DNA of 64,000 nt from Lethocerus indicus. Lineage: Eukaryota > Arthropoda > Insecta > Hemiptera > Belostomatidae. The translations under genes and the position numbers were made by a program. Within the stretch, counting starts at the first letter, position 1. Each line of letters begins with the position of its first letter. Shown here one piece after another: positions 12,259 to 20,689 of this stretch. The stretch is taken from contig JACDQD010000001.1 of NCBI GenBank assembly GCA_019843655.1, forward strand, positions 45,849,659 to 45,913,658. Direction: 5' to 3'. Under the pieces are notes generated by a model. It was not told where the DNA came from. It made no database searches and was given only the letters and a program-made list of their open reading frames with translations.

Positions 12259-12990
12259 GATTCTCCAACTTAATTGTGGTAGGGCCGCGGCTGCCACTGC
12301 GGACGCCTACAGAAATTCCTCTTCTAGGAAAATCGATATTGTCCTCTTGCAGGAACCTTATGAGAGGTTCGGTCGGGTCAGGGGTTTTCAGCAGTCTCGG
12401 TTATTTACGGGCGGAGCCCCTTCAGAAAAGTCGTGGGCGGCCGTTGCGGTCATCAACCCCGAACTTGATGTAGTGGCTTTCCCGTCCTTTTCTACATCAC
12501 ACGTTGTTTGCGCCGGTGTCAGTCTAGGGAATGACATGATATATTTTATTTCTGTCTATTGCCAGCCCAGCCTCCCTATGATGGGGATCCTGGCACAGTT
12601 AGATATCGTTCTCACTCGCCTCAGGGGCAAGGCCATTGTTATGGAAAGGTGAAGACTCTATGTTTAGACCATATGTTTATATGGGAAAGGACACTTCCTG
12701 AACTTGTTTTCCCTGACCCCTTAGAATCAGACGAAGTTGAAGAGACAGCCCTCGGCTTCACCAAGGCTGTAATAGATGCATGTGAGTATGCTATCCCTAG
12801 ATTTCGAACTCGAACATTAACTGTCCCTTGATGGAATAATGAACTCAGTGAACTCCGTCGCCGCTCCATAAGAGCAGAGCGAAGATACACTCGTGCTAAA
12901 AGAACAGGCAATAGAGAGGTTGTTGAGCTCCTGGGGAGGGCAAGGTCTGCGGCCAAAAACGAATACAATCGGGAAAATGAGATCTTGGAT
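12245..12990 (+). pseudogene. R1-type ORF2 remnant of copy ii
   Basis: ATG at 12245 overlaps ORF1 by 14 bases in the +1 frame. About 135 codons of APE-type endonuclease are open (MRNLRILQLNCGRAAAATAD, LLQEPYERFGRVRG, then VYCQPSLP). They end at a tga at 12651. A jump then leads to the pre-RT region (FPDPLESDEVEETALGFTKA ... LRRRSIRAERRYTRA), with an in-frame tga where a Trp of a WWN motif is expected. The rest of the endonuclease and the whole RT are missing. Not functional. Confidence 0.75.
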
Positions 12991-13019
12991 CAAAGGAACT
13001 AAAAGAAAAAAAAAAAAAA

Positions 13020-13309
13020 CTGTCCGAACGCGTCTCAGACCGCTAGTTCGGTCCTTCAGCTGGTATGCCTAGCCAACCCACACCTCCTCGCGGTGAGAGC
13101 TGGATTATGTACTTCCTCTGCCTAACAGGCATGAGGTACTAACCGACGGGGCTCTGGCGGTCCTTGGCATGACATAAAAGGCCGGTTCGGTGGGAACCAT
13201 TAGGGGGCAGCCCCTCCACCCACCTAGGTTGCACAGGCCAACTACCTGGGCAACCGAAAATTAAAAAGTTATAAAACCCAAAAACCAAGGCCGTACTCCG
13301 GAAGGCCAT
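13020..13309 (+). promoter_or_regulatory. R1-type 5' leader (shared by four copies)
   Basis: A block of about 290 bp (ctgtccgaacgcgtctcaga ... ggaaggccat) precedes ORF1. It recurs at 10117-10404, 15941-16230 and 20676-20991. It contains conserved phrases such as tatgcctagccaacccacac and gggctctggcggtccttggc, and several GC-rich inverted segments (gggggcagcccc). R1-clade leaders normally carry the internal promoter or depend on rDNA read-through. Promoter activity here is inferred from position only. Confidence 0.5.
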
Positions 13310-15175
13310 ATACCGGCGGCGCCAGAGATTGTGGCTGACTCTGGTGCTGTACGATCACAGCTACCGTCCGGGAGCCAGGGGACCAGCGGCCCTCCCCCGA
13401 ACGATGCCACCGCTGGGACACGGAACGACGGAAGCTCCCCAAAACCCTTGCAACTTAAGCGCAGGGTGATTAAGGCGCTGAAGTCGAAGAGTACGGTCAT
13501 AAAGACAAAGTACTCAAACGTGATAATCGAGGCCGTGCAGAAACTGTGCGACCTCATAGTCAGGAGAGAGGAAGAGAGCAATTCAATGAATCTCATCCTG
13601 ACAGCTCTTGAATCCGCTGTTATGCGAATGACGGAGCAGAAACCGACCAGGACTGCGGAGGTGAGGACGGGAGTGTCTTACGCTGATGCTGCGAAGACCC
13701 CCCAACAAACCGAAGCTCCAAGGACGGACCAAGTCCGACGGAGGCGGCATAAAATGGTCATCAGACCCACTGACAAACAGTGGAAGTCTGACCAGACCAG
13801 GAAAGCCCTGAAGACCTCTTGTTCGCAGGAACTCGCTGCGGTGGGACTAACGGCCTATCTTCCAGCGGAACCCGGAGCAAGGTTGATCATCTTTGGTGTC
13901 CCTAGGATCCTTTCCAACGACCAGATTTTGGCATCCCTGCGGAGCAAGAATCTGGATCGCACTTTGGACTCCGCCAAGATTTCAGTCCGAGCCAAAATCA
14001 AGCGGGGGAATGACTTGAACAATATAGTCATTGAGGTCCCCTTCCAGCTGAGGCAGGCACTCTTGAGGATGGGTCGGGTGTACCTCGGCCTGTCCTCTCA
14101 TATGGTCAAAGACAGCTGCACCTTGCGGCGGTGCTACAAATGCCAACTGTATGGCCACATCGCCGCTCGATGCACTGCCGAAACAGAGACATGCGGTCTC
14201 TGTGCTGAGCAGCATGCCACCAGGGATTGCCCCAAACCAAATGGAGTCCCTGTATGTGCCACCTGTGTTCAGCGGAAGGAACCCGCCGATCACAGGACAG
14301 GCAGCTCGGCGTGCCCATATAGGAGGAAGATCGAGGCCGCGTACTCTGCCAAACTGAAGAAATTGGACGAGATAAGTCAGTCAAGTCCAATGTCCGGTAA
14401 GGCCGAGAAATCGGCAGACTACCCCCCCTTAGGCCCCCCCAAAACTATAATATTGCAGCCGGTTAACAAATTGTGGGATCCGGCGAAAACAAGGGAGGTG
14501 CTGGGACGGACGCTGCCCTCCCTCATTGAGAAGGGGCAGTTTCTGTCTTCCAGAAACCTCAAGGAAGGTAAGGTTGTCCTCCGCACCAGTAGCGGGACCG
14601 CCCAAACTTTACAAGAATCTCGTGAACTTGTAGCGGCAGGGATCCCTGCAACAACTCCGGAGACTCCCAAGCCAAGGCTGATCATCCTTGGACTTCCCAA
14701 GGAAATCCAGGATGAAGAAATTCTGTCCGACCTCAGAGCGGAAAAGAACATAGGCGCAGCGGATCACTCTAACGTAATTTCGCGCCTGCGCGATCGCAAC
14801 GCACGTAACGATGTTGTGATCGAAGTAAGCGCGGCGGCACGGAAACGCCTCCTCCAGGCAGGACGGGTCTATATTGGCCTGTCCTCACACAAGGTGAGCG
14901 ACTTCATAAAATCTATACGCTGTTTTAAGTGTCAACAGTATGGCCACACGACTCGTACGTGTAGCCGCATTAAAGATATATGCTCCCACTGCGCGAAAAC
15001 GGGGCACAAATGGTCGGATTGCCCCCTCAAAGAGGCAAAACCAGTATGCGGGACATGCGTACCACGCGGTCTCCCCTCCGGCCATCGGACTGGCGATAAA
15101 TCATGCCCGGAGAGAGTCCGGGCGGAGGCCGCATACGCTCGGCTGATCAGGAGTCGTTTTCATGAGGAACCTTAG
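13310..15175 (+). CDS. R1-type ORF1 protein with two gag-core modules
   Basis: Longest intact frame of the array, about 620 codons. It would bind element RNA as the gag-like ORF1 protein of an R1-clade retrotransposon. Residues below are counted from GTG 13331. About 1-110 is a basic and helical N-terminus. About 140-265 is the first core (VIRPTDKQWKSDQTRKALK, ARLIIFGVPR, GRVYLGLSSHMV). From 268 come knuckles CYKCQLYGHIAARC and CGLCAEQHATRDC and a third Cys/His block. About 340-528 is a second, diverged core (LQPVNKLWDPAKTREVLG, RLIILGLPKEI, GRVYIGLSSHKV). From 531 come knuckles CFKCQQYGHTTRTC and CSHCAKTGHKWSDC and a third block. Typical R1 ORF1 has one core and fewer residues. The probable initiator is mutated: ATA at 13310, where copy v has ATG. 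It overlaps ORF2 by 14 bases. Confidence 0.8.
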   Translation: MPAAPEIVADSGAVRSQLPSGSQGTSGPPPNDATAGTRNDGSSPKPLQLKRRVIKALKSKSTVIKTKYSNVIIEAVQKLCDLIVRREEESNSMNLILTALESAVMRMTEQKPTRTAEVRTGVSYADAAKTPQQTEAPRTDQVRRRRHKMVIRPTDKQWKSDQTRKALKTSCSQELAAVGLTAYLPAEPGARLIIFGVPRILSNDQILASLRSKNLDRTLDSAKISVRAKIKRGNDLNNIVIEVPFQLRQALLRMGRVYLGLSSHMVKDSCTLRRCYKCQLYGHIAARCTAETETCGLCAEQHATRDCPKPNGVPVCATCVQRKEPADHRTGSSACPYRRKIEAAYSAKLKKLDEISQSSPMSGKAEKSADYPPLGPPKTIILQPVNKLWDPAKTREVLGRTLPSLIEKGQFLSSRNLKEGKVVLRTSSGTAQTLQESRELVAAGIPATTPETPKPRLIILGLPKEIQDEEILSDLRAEKNIGAADHSNVISRLRDRNARNDVVIEVSAAARKRLLQAGRVYIGLSSHKVSDFIKSIRCFKCQQYGHTTRTCSRIKDICSHCAKTGHKWSDCPLKEAKPVCGTCVPRGLPSGHRTGDKSCPERVRAEAAYARLIRSRFHEEP

Positions 15176-15925
15176 GATTCTCCAACTTAATTGTGGTAGG
15201 GCCGCGGCTGCCACTGCGGACGCCTACAGAAATTCCTCTTCTAGGAAAATCGATATTGTCCTCTTGCAGGAACCTTATGAGAGGTTCGGTCGGGTCAGGG
15301 GGTTTTCAGCAGTCTCGGTTATTTACGGGCGGAGCCCCTTCAGAAAAGTCGTGGGCGGCCGTTGCGGTCATCAACCCCGAACTTGATGTAGTGGCTTTCC
15401 CGTCCTTTTCTACATCACACGTTTTTTTGCGCCGGTGTCAGTCTAGGGAATGACATGATATATTTTATTTCTGTCTATTGCCAGCCCAGCCTCCCTATGA
15501 TGGGGATCCTGGCACAGTTAGATATCGTTCTCACTCGCCTCAGGGGCAAGGCCATTGTTATGGAAAGGTGAAGACTCTATGTTTAGACCATATGTTTATA
15601 TGGGAAAGGACACTTCCTGAACTTGTTTTCCCTGACCCCTTAGAATCAGACGAAGTTGAAGAGACAGCCCTCGGCTTCACCAAGGCTGTAATAGATGCAT
15701 GTGAGTATGCTATCCCTAGATTTCGAACTCGAACATTAACTGTCCCTTGATGGAATAATGAACTCAGTGAACTCCGTCGCCGCTCCATAAGAGCAGAGCG
15801 AAGATACACTCGTGCTAAAAGAACAGGCAATAGAGAGGTTGTTGAGCTCCTGGGGAGGGCAAGGTCTGCGGGGCCAAAAACGAATACAATCGGGAAAATG
15901 AGATCTTGGATCAAAGGAACTAAAA
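15162..15925 (+). pseudogene. R1-type ORF2 remnant of copy iii
   Basis: Starts at ATG 15162 inside the ORF1 end. Endonuclease N-terminal motifs (LNCGRAAAATAD, LLQEPYERFG) are present, then frame breaks at a G-run near 15298 and a T-run near 15421. A jump follows to the pre-RT helical region (FPDPLESDEVEETALGF, RRSIRAERRYTRAKRTGNRE), with an internal tga near 15748 at the expected WWN site. The frame ends in aactaaaagaaaa. RT motifs (AFD, PQGSVLGP, YADD) are absent. Confidence 0.75.
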
Positions 15926-15940
15926 GAAAAAAAAAAAAAA

Positions 15941-17946
15941 CTGTCCGAACGCGTCTCAGACCGCTAGTTCGGTCCTTCAGCTGGTATGCCTAGCCAACCC
16001 ACACCTCCTCGCGGTGAGAGCTGGATTATGTACTTCCTCTGCCTAACAGGCATGAGGTACTAACCGACGGGGCTCTGGCGGTCCTTGGCATGACATAAAA
16101 GGCCGGTTCGGTGGGAACCATTAGGGGGCAGCCCCTCCACCCACCTAGGTTGCACAGGCCAACTACCTGGGCAACCGAAAATTAAAAAGTTATAAAACCC
16201 AAAAACCAAGGCCGTACTCCGGAAGGCCATATACCGGCGGCGCCAGAGATTGTGGCTGACTCTGGTGCTGTACGATCACAGCTACCGTCCGGGAGCCAGG
16301 GGACCAGCGGCCCTCCCCCGAACGATGCCACCGCTGGGACACGGAACGACGGAAGCTCCCCAAAACCCTTGCAACTTAAGCGCAGGGTGATTAAGGCGCT
16401 GAAGTCGAAGAGTACGGTCATAAAGACCAAGTACTCAAACGTGATAATCGAGGCCGTGCAGAAACTGTGCGACCTCATAGTCAGGAGAGAGGAAGAGAGC
16501 AATTCAATGAATCTCATCCTGACAGCTCTTGAATCCGCTGTTATGCGAATGACGGAGCAGAAACCGACCAGGACTGCGGAGGTGAGGACGGGAGTGTCTT
16601 ACGCTGATGCTGCGAAGACCCCCCAACAAACCGAAGCTCCAAGGACGGACCAAGTCCGACGGAGGCGGCATAAAATGGTCATCAGACCCACTGACAAACA
16701 GTGGAAGTCTGACCAGACCAGGAAAGCCCTGAAGACGGCAATCCCGGCAGTAATGAGATCTGTGAAGATCCATTCCAGCCGGGACCAACTGGGAGGAGCA
16801 GTAATGCTGGAGGCGGACGAGATGTCCCACCTGCAGCTGATCGCTGCCCAACACCAGGAACTGGCTGCAGCCGGTGTGACTGCAACCATCCTAGCTAAGC
16901 CGGGCCCGAGGATTATCGTATACGACGTCCCCAAGGACATCAGCAACGAGGACATCCTAAAGGACCTGGAAGCGAGGAACGGATGCCGCAGCGGGCGGAT
17001 CATTTCTAGATTTGATCGGCCCAACGCGTGCACCCATGTAGTTTTGGAGGTCGAGGAAAGCCTCCACCAAAAACTACTCACGGCAGGTCGAGTTTATCTC
17101 GAACTGTCGTCTTATAAATTGAGGCAGTATCTGGCAAAACCAGCCAGATGCTTCAAGTGCCATAGATACGGGCACGTGGCCAAATACTGCCGAGAGGCGG
17201 TGGACACGTGTGGTACCTGTGCACAGAAGGGACACAAGTCGAAAGACTGTAGTGTCCCTAAGGAGCAGGGGAAATGCGCCACATGTGTGGTGGCCGGAAA
17301 GACTTCCGACCACCCTACCGGCAGCCCCACCTGTCCGGCCCGTAAAAAGGCCGACCAGGCGAGCTCCTCCCCCCCGACCCGTGGTAATAACGTGGACGGG
17401 GAGAAGACCACAAAGATAATGGTCAAACCCACTGAAAAAGGGTGGGACCCCACGAAGACCAAGACGTTGCTACAGCAGCGGCTACCGCAGCTGAGCACCG
17501 CTAAAATACGCCGCACGAAGCACATCGCTGTTGGCTGCGTAATCTTGGAAGGGGACGCGGAGACACTCAGCACCGTCAAAAGTGTAGAGGGTCTCCAGAT
17601 AAAGGAACTTCCTAAGCTCGGACCGAGGATAATCGTGTTCAACGTGCCAACGGACTGCACCAACGAGGAGTTGGTTGCAGACCTAGGCTAGGAGAAAAAC
17701 GGCATAACCGGGGAAAGGGTCCAGGTAAAATTCCGCATTAAGGGTCGTGGGGCAGAACATGCTGTCCTCGAAGTTGCCAAAGGGGCGTTCAAAACCCTGA
17801 TTGGGCGACGGAGAGCGTATGTTGGCCTCTCGTCCCATAAGGTGGACGAGTTTGTGTCAGTAATGCGGTGCTTCAGGTGCCACAACTACGGACACTACTC
17901 GAGAACCTGCCGCTTGAAGAAGGACATATCTCCTTCCGGCTCCTGA
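15941..17946 (+). mobile_element. R1-type unit, chimeric copy iv
   Basis: Shares leader and ORF1 N-terminus with copies ii and iii up to 16735 (ctgaagac). It then switches to different core modules, the second of which matches the broken ORF1 at 6978-8190. It ends abruptly at about 17930 within the first knuckle of the last block. No ORF2 or A-tail follows. This is either a recombinant between two R1 subfamilies or the undeleted ancestor of the units. Confidence 0.75.
16231..17946 (+). pseudogene. R1-type ORF1, chimeric, premature stop
   Basis: Open from ATA 16231 (GTG 16252) to a tag at 17689-17691, where sister copies read TCG (Ser of LGSEKNG). The frame then continues open to 17946. Architecture again is N-terminus, core 1 (RPTDKQWKS, GPRIIVYDVPKDI, GRVYLELSSYKL), knuckles CFKCHRYGHVAKYC, CGTCAQKGHKSKDC and CATC, core 2 (KPTEKGWDPTKTKTLL, GPRIIVFNVPTDC, AYVGLSSHKVDEF), and knuckle CFRCHNYGHYSRTC. 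It is truncated 13 residues after that. So this subfamily too has two core-plus-knuckle modules. Confidence 0.75.
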
Positions 17947-18800
17947 ACATCAAACATGACGCATCCCTTGGGTGAGTACCCCACTGTTTTTCTTAAGCAT
18001 TTGGTGATTTGAATTTTATCTTTAACTTTACACTGAACAAAATTAATTACGGCATGACTCGTCCGCCTGGTGCAGTGGATAGGTTTGCACTCTGCCCGGT
18101 TAAAACTTAACTTATGACCTAAAAGTATACGCAAATACATTCGATTAGTTTCCATTCTGGGCCTCGGCCAATTCCTTAGGGTCATACCCCTAAGGGCTGG
18201 ACCACTTAGGTCAAGCCCTGTCGGGTTTTGACTCTCGTTGCTCTCTTTAACACCATTTACGAGTTTAATTAATAACCTAACGGCCCAAATCGGTGCCGTC
18301 GCGCCGTCTCGATAAGGACGTAGTCACTGCCATTGGAATTTAAACGTTACATTTACACTATACACGCACAATTAAATTTGACTCCCCTACCGAATAGCGG
18401 ACAGGAAAACAGGGGGGGAAAACCCTACTTCCTTTCAAATCCCTCAGTGAAATCTCCCCTAACACACCCGCACTTTTCATCCCCGATTTCTACCCGTAGG
18501 AGGCGGAAATCTCCAATTCCGAGGTGCATGACCAAATAAACCAAATAGCCAAATTCAATTTTCTACAAGATTGGTCCTTTGCACTTTTTCGCTAGGACCA
18601 ATAGTTCAGCCAGAAAACATCACCTGTCATTAAAACTTGGAATCTTCCATTCCGATTTTCAATTTTCCCTCCCACTCTTAACCTATCCCCTCTATCTAAG
18701 AATGTCACCACATACCGCAACCTGTTCCCTCCCTTCCCCTCTCCTATCCCATCCCCATCACAGGTACCATTGTGATGAACCACAATCCAGATAACATATA
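17947..18800. other. Non-coding stretch between R1 pieces
   Basis: No gene was recognised. A tRNA-like A-box phrase (tggtgcagtggatagg, about 18069-18084) is followed 20 bases later by a weak B-box-like ggttaaaac, too close for a real tRNA. Short pyrimidine-rich frames at 18333-18794 have no domain. Confidence 0.4.
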
Positions 18801-19134
18801 TATATGGCGACAACCCGGCTTCTACATGGTACATGGTGCTGGCGCCTTTGGTGTGTAGTGTCGTCTAGGTCCCCCATTATTGAGGACGGACGTTCTCGGC
18901 ACAAAGCATCCTTTGGGCCCCTGCGATGGCAAGCGCACGTGATAGGTGCCTACGGCGTCGGAGCCCTGAGAGCTCTCACCTCACAAGTGAGAAGGCGTAG
19001 GGGACTGGAGTCCCACCGGGGTTTGAGAATTTCACCCCATTGTGGACATCTGTCTTCGCGTGGAGGGAACTCCACGGCTTCAAGTGGGCATGCCCCGAAG
19101 ATTCAGAGCCTTCACGTGTAGGGATCAAACTAGT

Positions 19135-19758
19135 ATGGATAATCAAAAAGTTAAAATTAGTGAAGTCAACTCAGGGGATAGAGCTTCCCCTGTTATGGAC
19201 CCGTCGCAGCTCCACTCCTCAAACAACCCGGATCACCCAAAGGACAACACAAAAAACTCATCCAAACGCCTTTCTATGGCATTGGTTAAGCGCCCTTCCT
19301 CGGGTCGGGTCAGGGTGCACCTAGCCAACCTCCCCTCCCCGTGGAGTGGGCCGGCCAAGCACTCTACCCCCCCCCCGAACTGGTCACTCGGGAGGAAGGG
19401 TGCGAAACAGACGAGGCTCTGGCGGTTTGGGCATGACTTTAACTGCCCCTGGTTGGCGAGCCCAGTAGGGGGTAACACCCCACTCGCCATCACAGCCGCG
19501 CGTAAGAAGGACAGCTCCTCCCTTCTTACAGCGTATTTAGTGTTATATTCCATAGATAAGGCGCTTAGCGAAGGGGGATGGGGACCCCCTTCTGCGGTGC
19601 CTCCATTGAGTTTCAGTTCTAGTGACTGGTTGATAAGGGGAGTTGGCCGTTCGCCCCTACTGCTGCACTGGAGGGGGACATGGGAGTTTCCTTCTTCCTA
19701 CCCATTCCCATTCCTATTCCCCTCCCACTGGCCCCCCTTGCAGTGCTTACAAAGCTGA
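19135..19758 (+). CDS. Uncertain ORF, possible leader-derived ORF1 start
   Basis: An ATG frame of 207 codons beginning MDNQKVKISEVNSGDRASPV. The first 60 residues are polar and plausible as an ORF1 N-terminus. The remainder is Pro/Ser/Trp-rich and overlaps leader-like DNA, so it is probably not translated as such. No zinc knuckle or core domain. Not recognised as any known protein. Confidence 0.2.
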   Translation: MDNQKVKISEVNSGDRASPVMDPSQLHSSNNPDHPKDNTKNSSKRLSMALVKRPSSGRVRVHLANLPSPWSGPAKHSTPPPNWSLGRKGAKQTRLWRFGHDFNCPWLASPVGGNTPLAITAARKKDSSSLLTAYLVLYSIDKALSEGGWGPPSAVPPLSFSSSDWLIRGVGRSPLLLHWRGTWEFPSSYPFPFLFPSHWPPLQCLQS

Positions 19759-19787
19759 TGCATAAATAGAGATTGGTTGAATGGCGG

Positions 19788-20274
19788 GCCGCTGCAGATT
19801 GCTTGGCAATTCCCTCTGCAGCGGCGGTGTGGGAGCGAAAGACTTGAGCGAAATAGCGAAAGGCTTGTCGAGTTTTAATCGATTATGGACAGTGGGCTGC
19901 TGCAGATACCAGGCAATTCCCTCTGCAGCAGCGGTGATAGTGAGACTGGAATTGCGGAGTAGTGCAATGGATCATCATGAGCTAACACGGGACAAGGGGT
20001 CAATAAATAGCGAAACCACAAACTAGTTATTCTGGTCGCAGGGGGACTGATCCACCCCCTGCACCAAGCCATAAGGCTATTATGAACCATAGGTTCCTGC
20101 TGCTGAAGGATTGGCACCCTTCGGCAGCATGCCATACGGTAATTCCATCTTGAGTGCCCCATTAGTAAATGGGGCATGCTGCAGGGGCTTGGCGTTCCCC
20201 TGCGGCATACGCCACACGCTATTCGAACGACAACGGCACTCCGCAGGGATTTGGTGGGACCCCACCTCCCTGCG
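19788..20274 (+). other. Cluster of five related GC-rich hairpins
   Basis: Hairpin 1: 10-bp stem 19788-19797/19816-19825 (gccgctgcag/ctgcagcggc). Hairpin 2: 10-bp stem 19896-19905/19923-19932 (gctgctgcag/ctgcagcagc). The loops share ggcaattcc. Hairpin 3, about 20100-20127 (tgctgaagg/ccttcggca). Hairpin 4, about 20176-20206 (atgctgcagggg/cccctgcggcat). Hairpin 5, 20242-20274 (cgcaggga/tccctgcg with inner ggtggg/cccacc). Stem bases differ between hairpins while pairing is kept. Confidence 0.65.
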
Positions 20275-20399
20275 AGCCAAAGGCTGCAGAGAGCTTCTCT
20301 GTGGCCCAACCGATAATGGTCATACAGGGGGGTTTTTCACCTCCGGACTTCGGTCTTATGGGTTTTCCCCCCTGGCGCACACTGGGTTTGCATATCACC

Positions 20400-20675
20400 C
20401 GTAAATCAAAGATAGTAGACGCGAGCGCCTCCACGTGGCGGGACAGGGGCAGGACCTGGGCTTCGGCTCAGGCTCAATATCCTGGCTAAGACTCGCGTAG
20501 TGTGCAGGTTCCCCCGCTCATTACCTGAGTGGGTATTTTTGCGCTATCTAATAATCAAGGCAAGATTATACTTAGTATATTTTATCTTTATGATAAACTA
20601 ACCAGTTTCGTGGTAATATATGACCGAAAGGTCGATTATCTGATAATAGATAGACGTAGGAACTAAAAAAAAAAA
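20400..20675 (+). other. R1-clade 3' UTR and A-tract
   Basis: Shares agatagta..gcgagcgcctcc and acgtggcgggacaggggcag with 34354-34396, which lies just after an R1-type RT C-terminus. This identifies the block as a 3' UTR of that family. The end gtaggaactaaaa is also the end of the 2.9-kb units (aaaggaactaaaa). It finishes with 11 A at 20665-20675. Confidence 0.65.
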
Positions 20676-20689
20676 CTGTCCCTATCTAC
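20675..20689 (+). other. 28S rRNA R1 target-site remnant
   Basis: actgtccctatctac is identical over 15 bases to the conserved 28S rRNA segment into which R1 elements insert; the R1 duplication is 14 bases starting tgtccctatctac. It lies exactly between an A-tract and a downstream R1-type leader, as expected for tandem R1 insertion. No other 28S sequence was recognised around it. In units ii-iv only ctgtcc remains at the same place. Confidence 0.7.

Larger units (their letters stand above)
10117..13019 (+). mobile_element. R1-type tandem unit, copy ii
   Basis: A complete unit of 2903 bp. The order is leader (10117 to about 10404), ORF1 (two core modules), ORF2 remnant (from 12245) and A-tract ending at 13019, then directly the next unit's leader (ctgtccgaacgcg). 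Sequence identity to copy iii is almost complete apart from small indels. RT, RNase H and the C-terminal part of ORF2 are absent, so the unit is non-autonomous. The head-to-tail arrangement, with an A-tract at each junction, resembles tandem R1 arrays known from rDNA. Confidence 0.85.
13020..15940 (+). mobile_element. R1-type tandem unit, copy iii (best preserved)
   Basis: A unit of 2921 bp: leader, intact long ORF1, ORF2 remnant, A-tract. It is nearly identical to copy ii, and its leader and ORF1 N-terminus are shared with copy iv. All full units share the same ORF2 deletion, so amplification followed the deletion. Because no RT is encoded, unequal exchange or tandem duplication is more likely than retrotransposition for the multiplication. 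The junction cctgtcc-type sequence after the A-tract resembles the shortened R1 target seen complete at 20675. Confidence 0.85.
18800..20675 (+). mobile_element. R1-clade-like composite: leader, short ORF, hairpins, 3' tail
   Basis: No RT is present, but both ends resemble R1-clade parts. Around 19318-19470 it repeats phrases of the R1 leader (ctagccaac, ggctctggcggtttgggcat, agtagggggtaacacccc). From about 20400 it matches the tail downstream of the R1-type RT fragment at 34355-34400 (gcgagcgcctccacgtggcg, ggacaggggcag). It ends in an 11-A tract at 20665-20675, followed directly by the R1 28S target sequence. Interpretation: a non-autonomous or internally deleted R1 relative, with ends assigned by similarity only. 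Confidence 0.5.

Noticed and set aside
9745..15914. Repeated minus-strand frames of about 109-118 codons opposite the ORF2 pre-RT region.
   Set aside because: They occur in every array unit because the DNA is duplicated; composition and lack of motifs mark them as shadows of ORF2.
7000..18000. Retroviral gag as the source of the zinc knuckles.
   Set aside because: No LTRs, protease, integrase or primer-binding site; the ORF1/ORF2 overlap, APE endonuclease start and A-tracts show non-LTR elements.
18060..18120. tRNA gene or tRNA-derived SINE head (A-box-like tggtgcagtgg).
   Set aside because: The B-box-like ggttaaaac is only about 20 bases downstream and degenerate, no cloverleaf can be drawn, and no second copy was seen in the window.
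20004..20020. atagcgaaaccacaa looks like 28S rRNA just downstream of the R1 target.
   Set aside because: Only 13 bases match, flanking bases disagree, and a similar aaatagcgaaa phrase occurs nearby (19850) as part of a local repeat. Probably coincidence.
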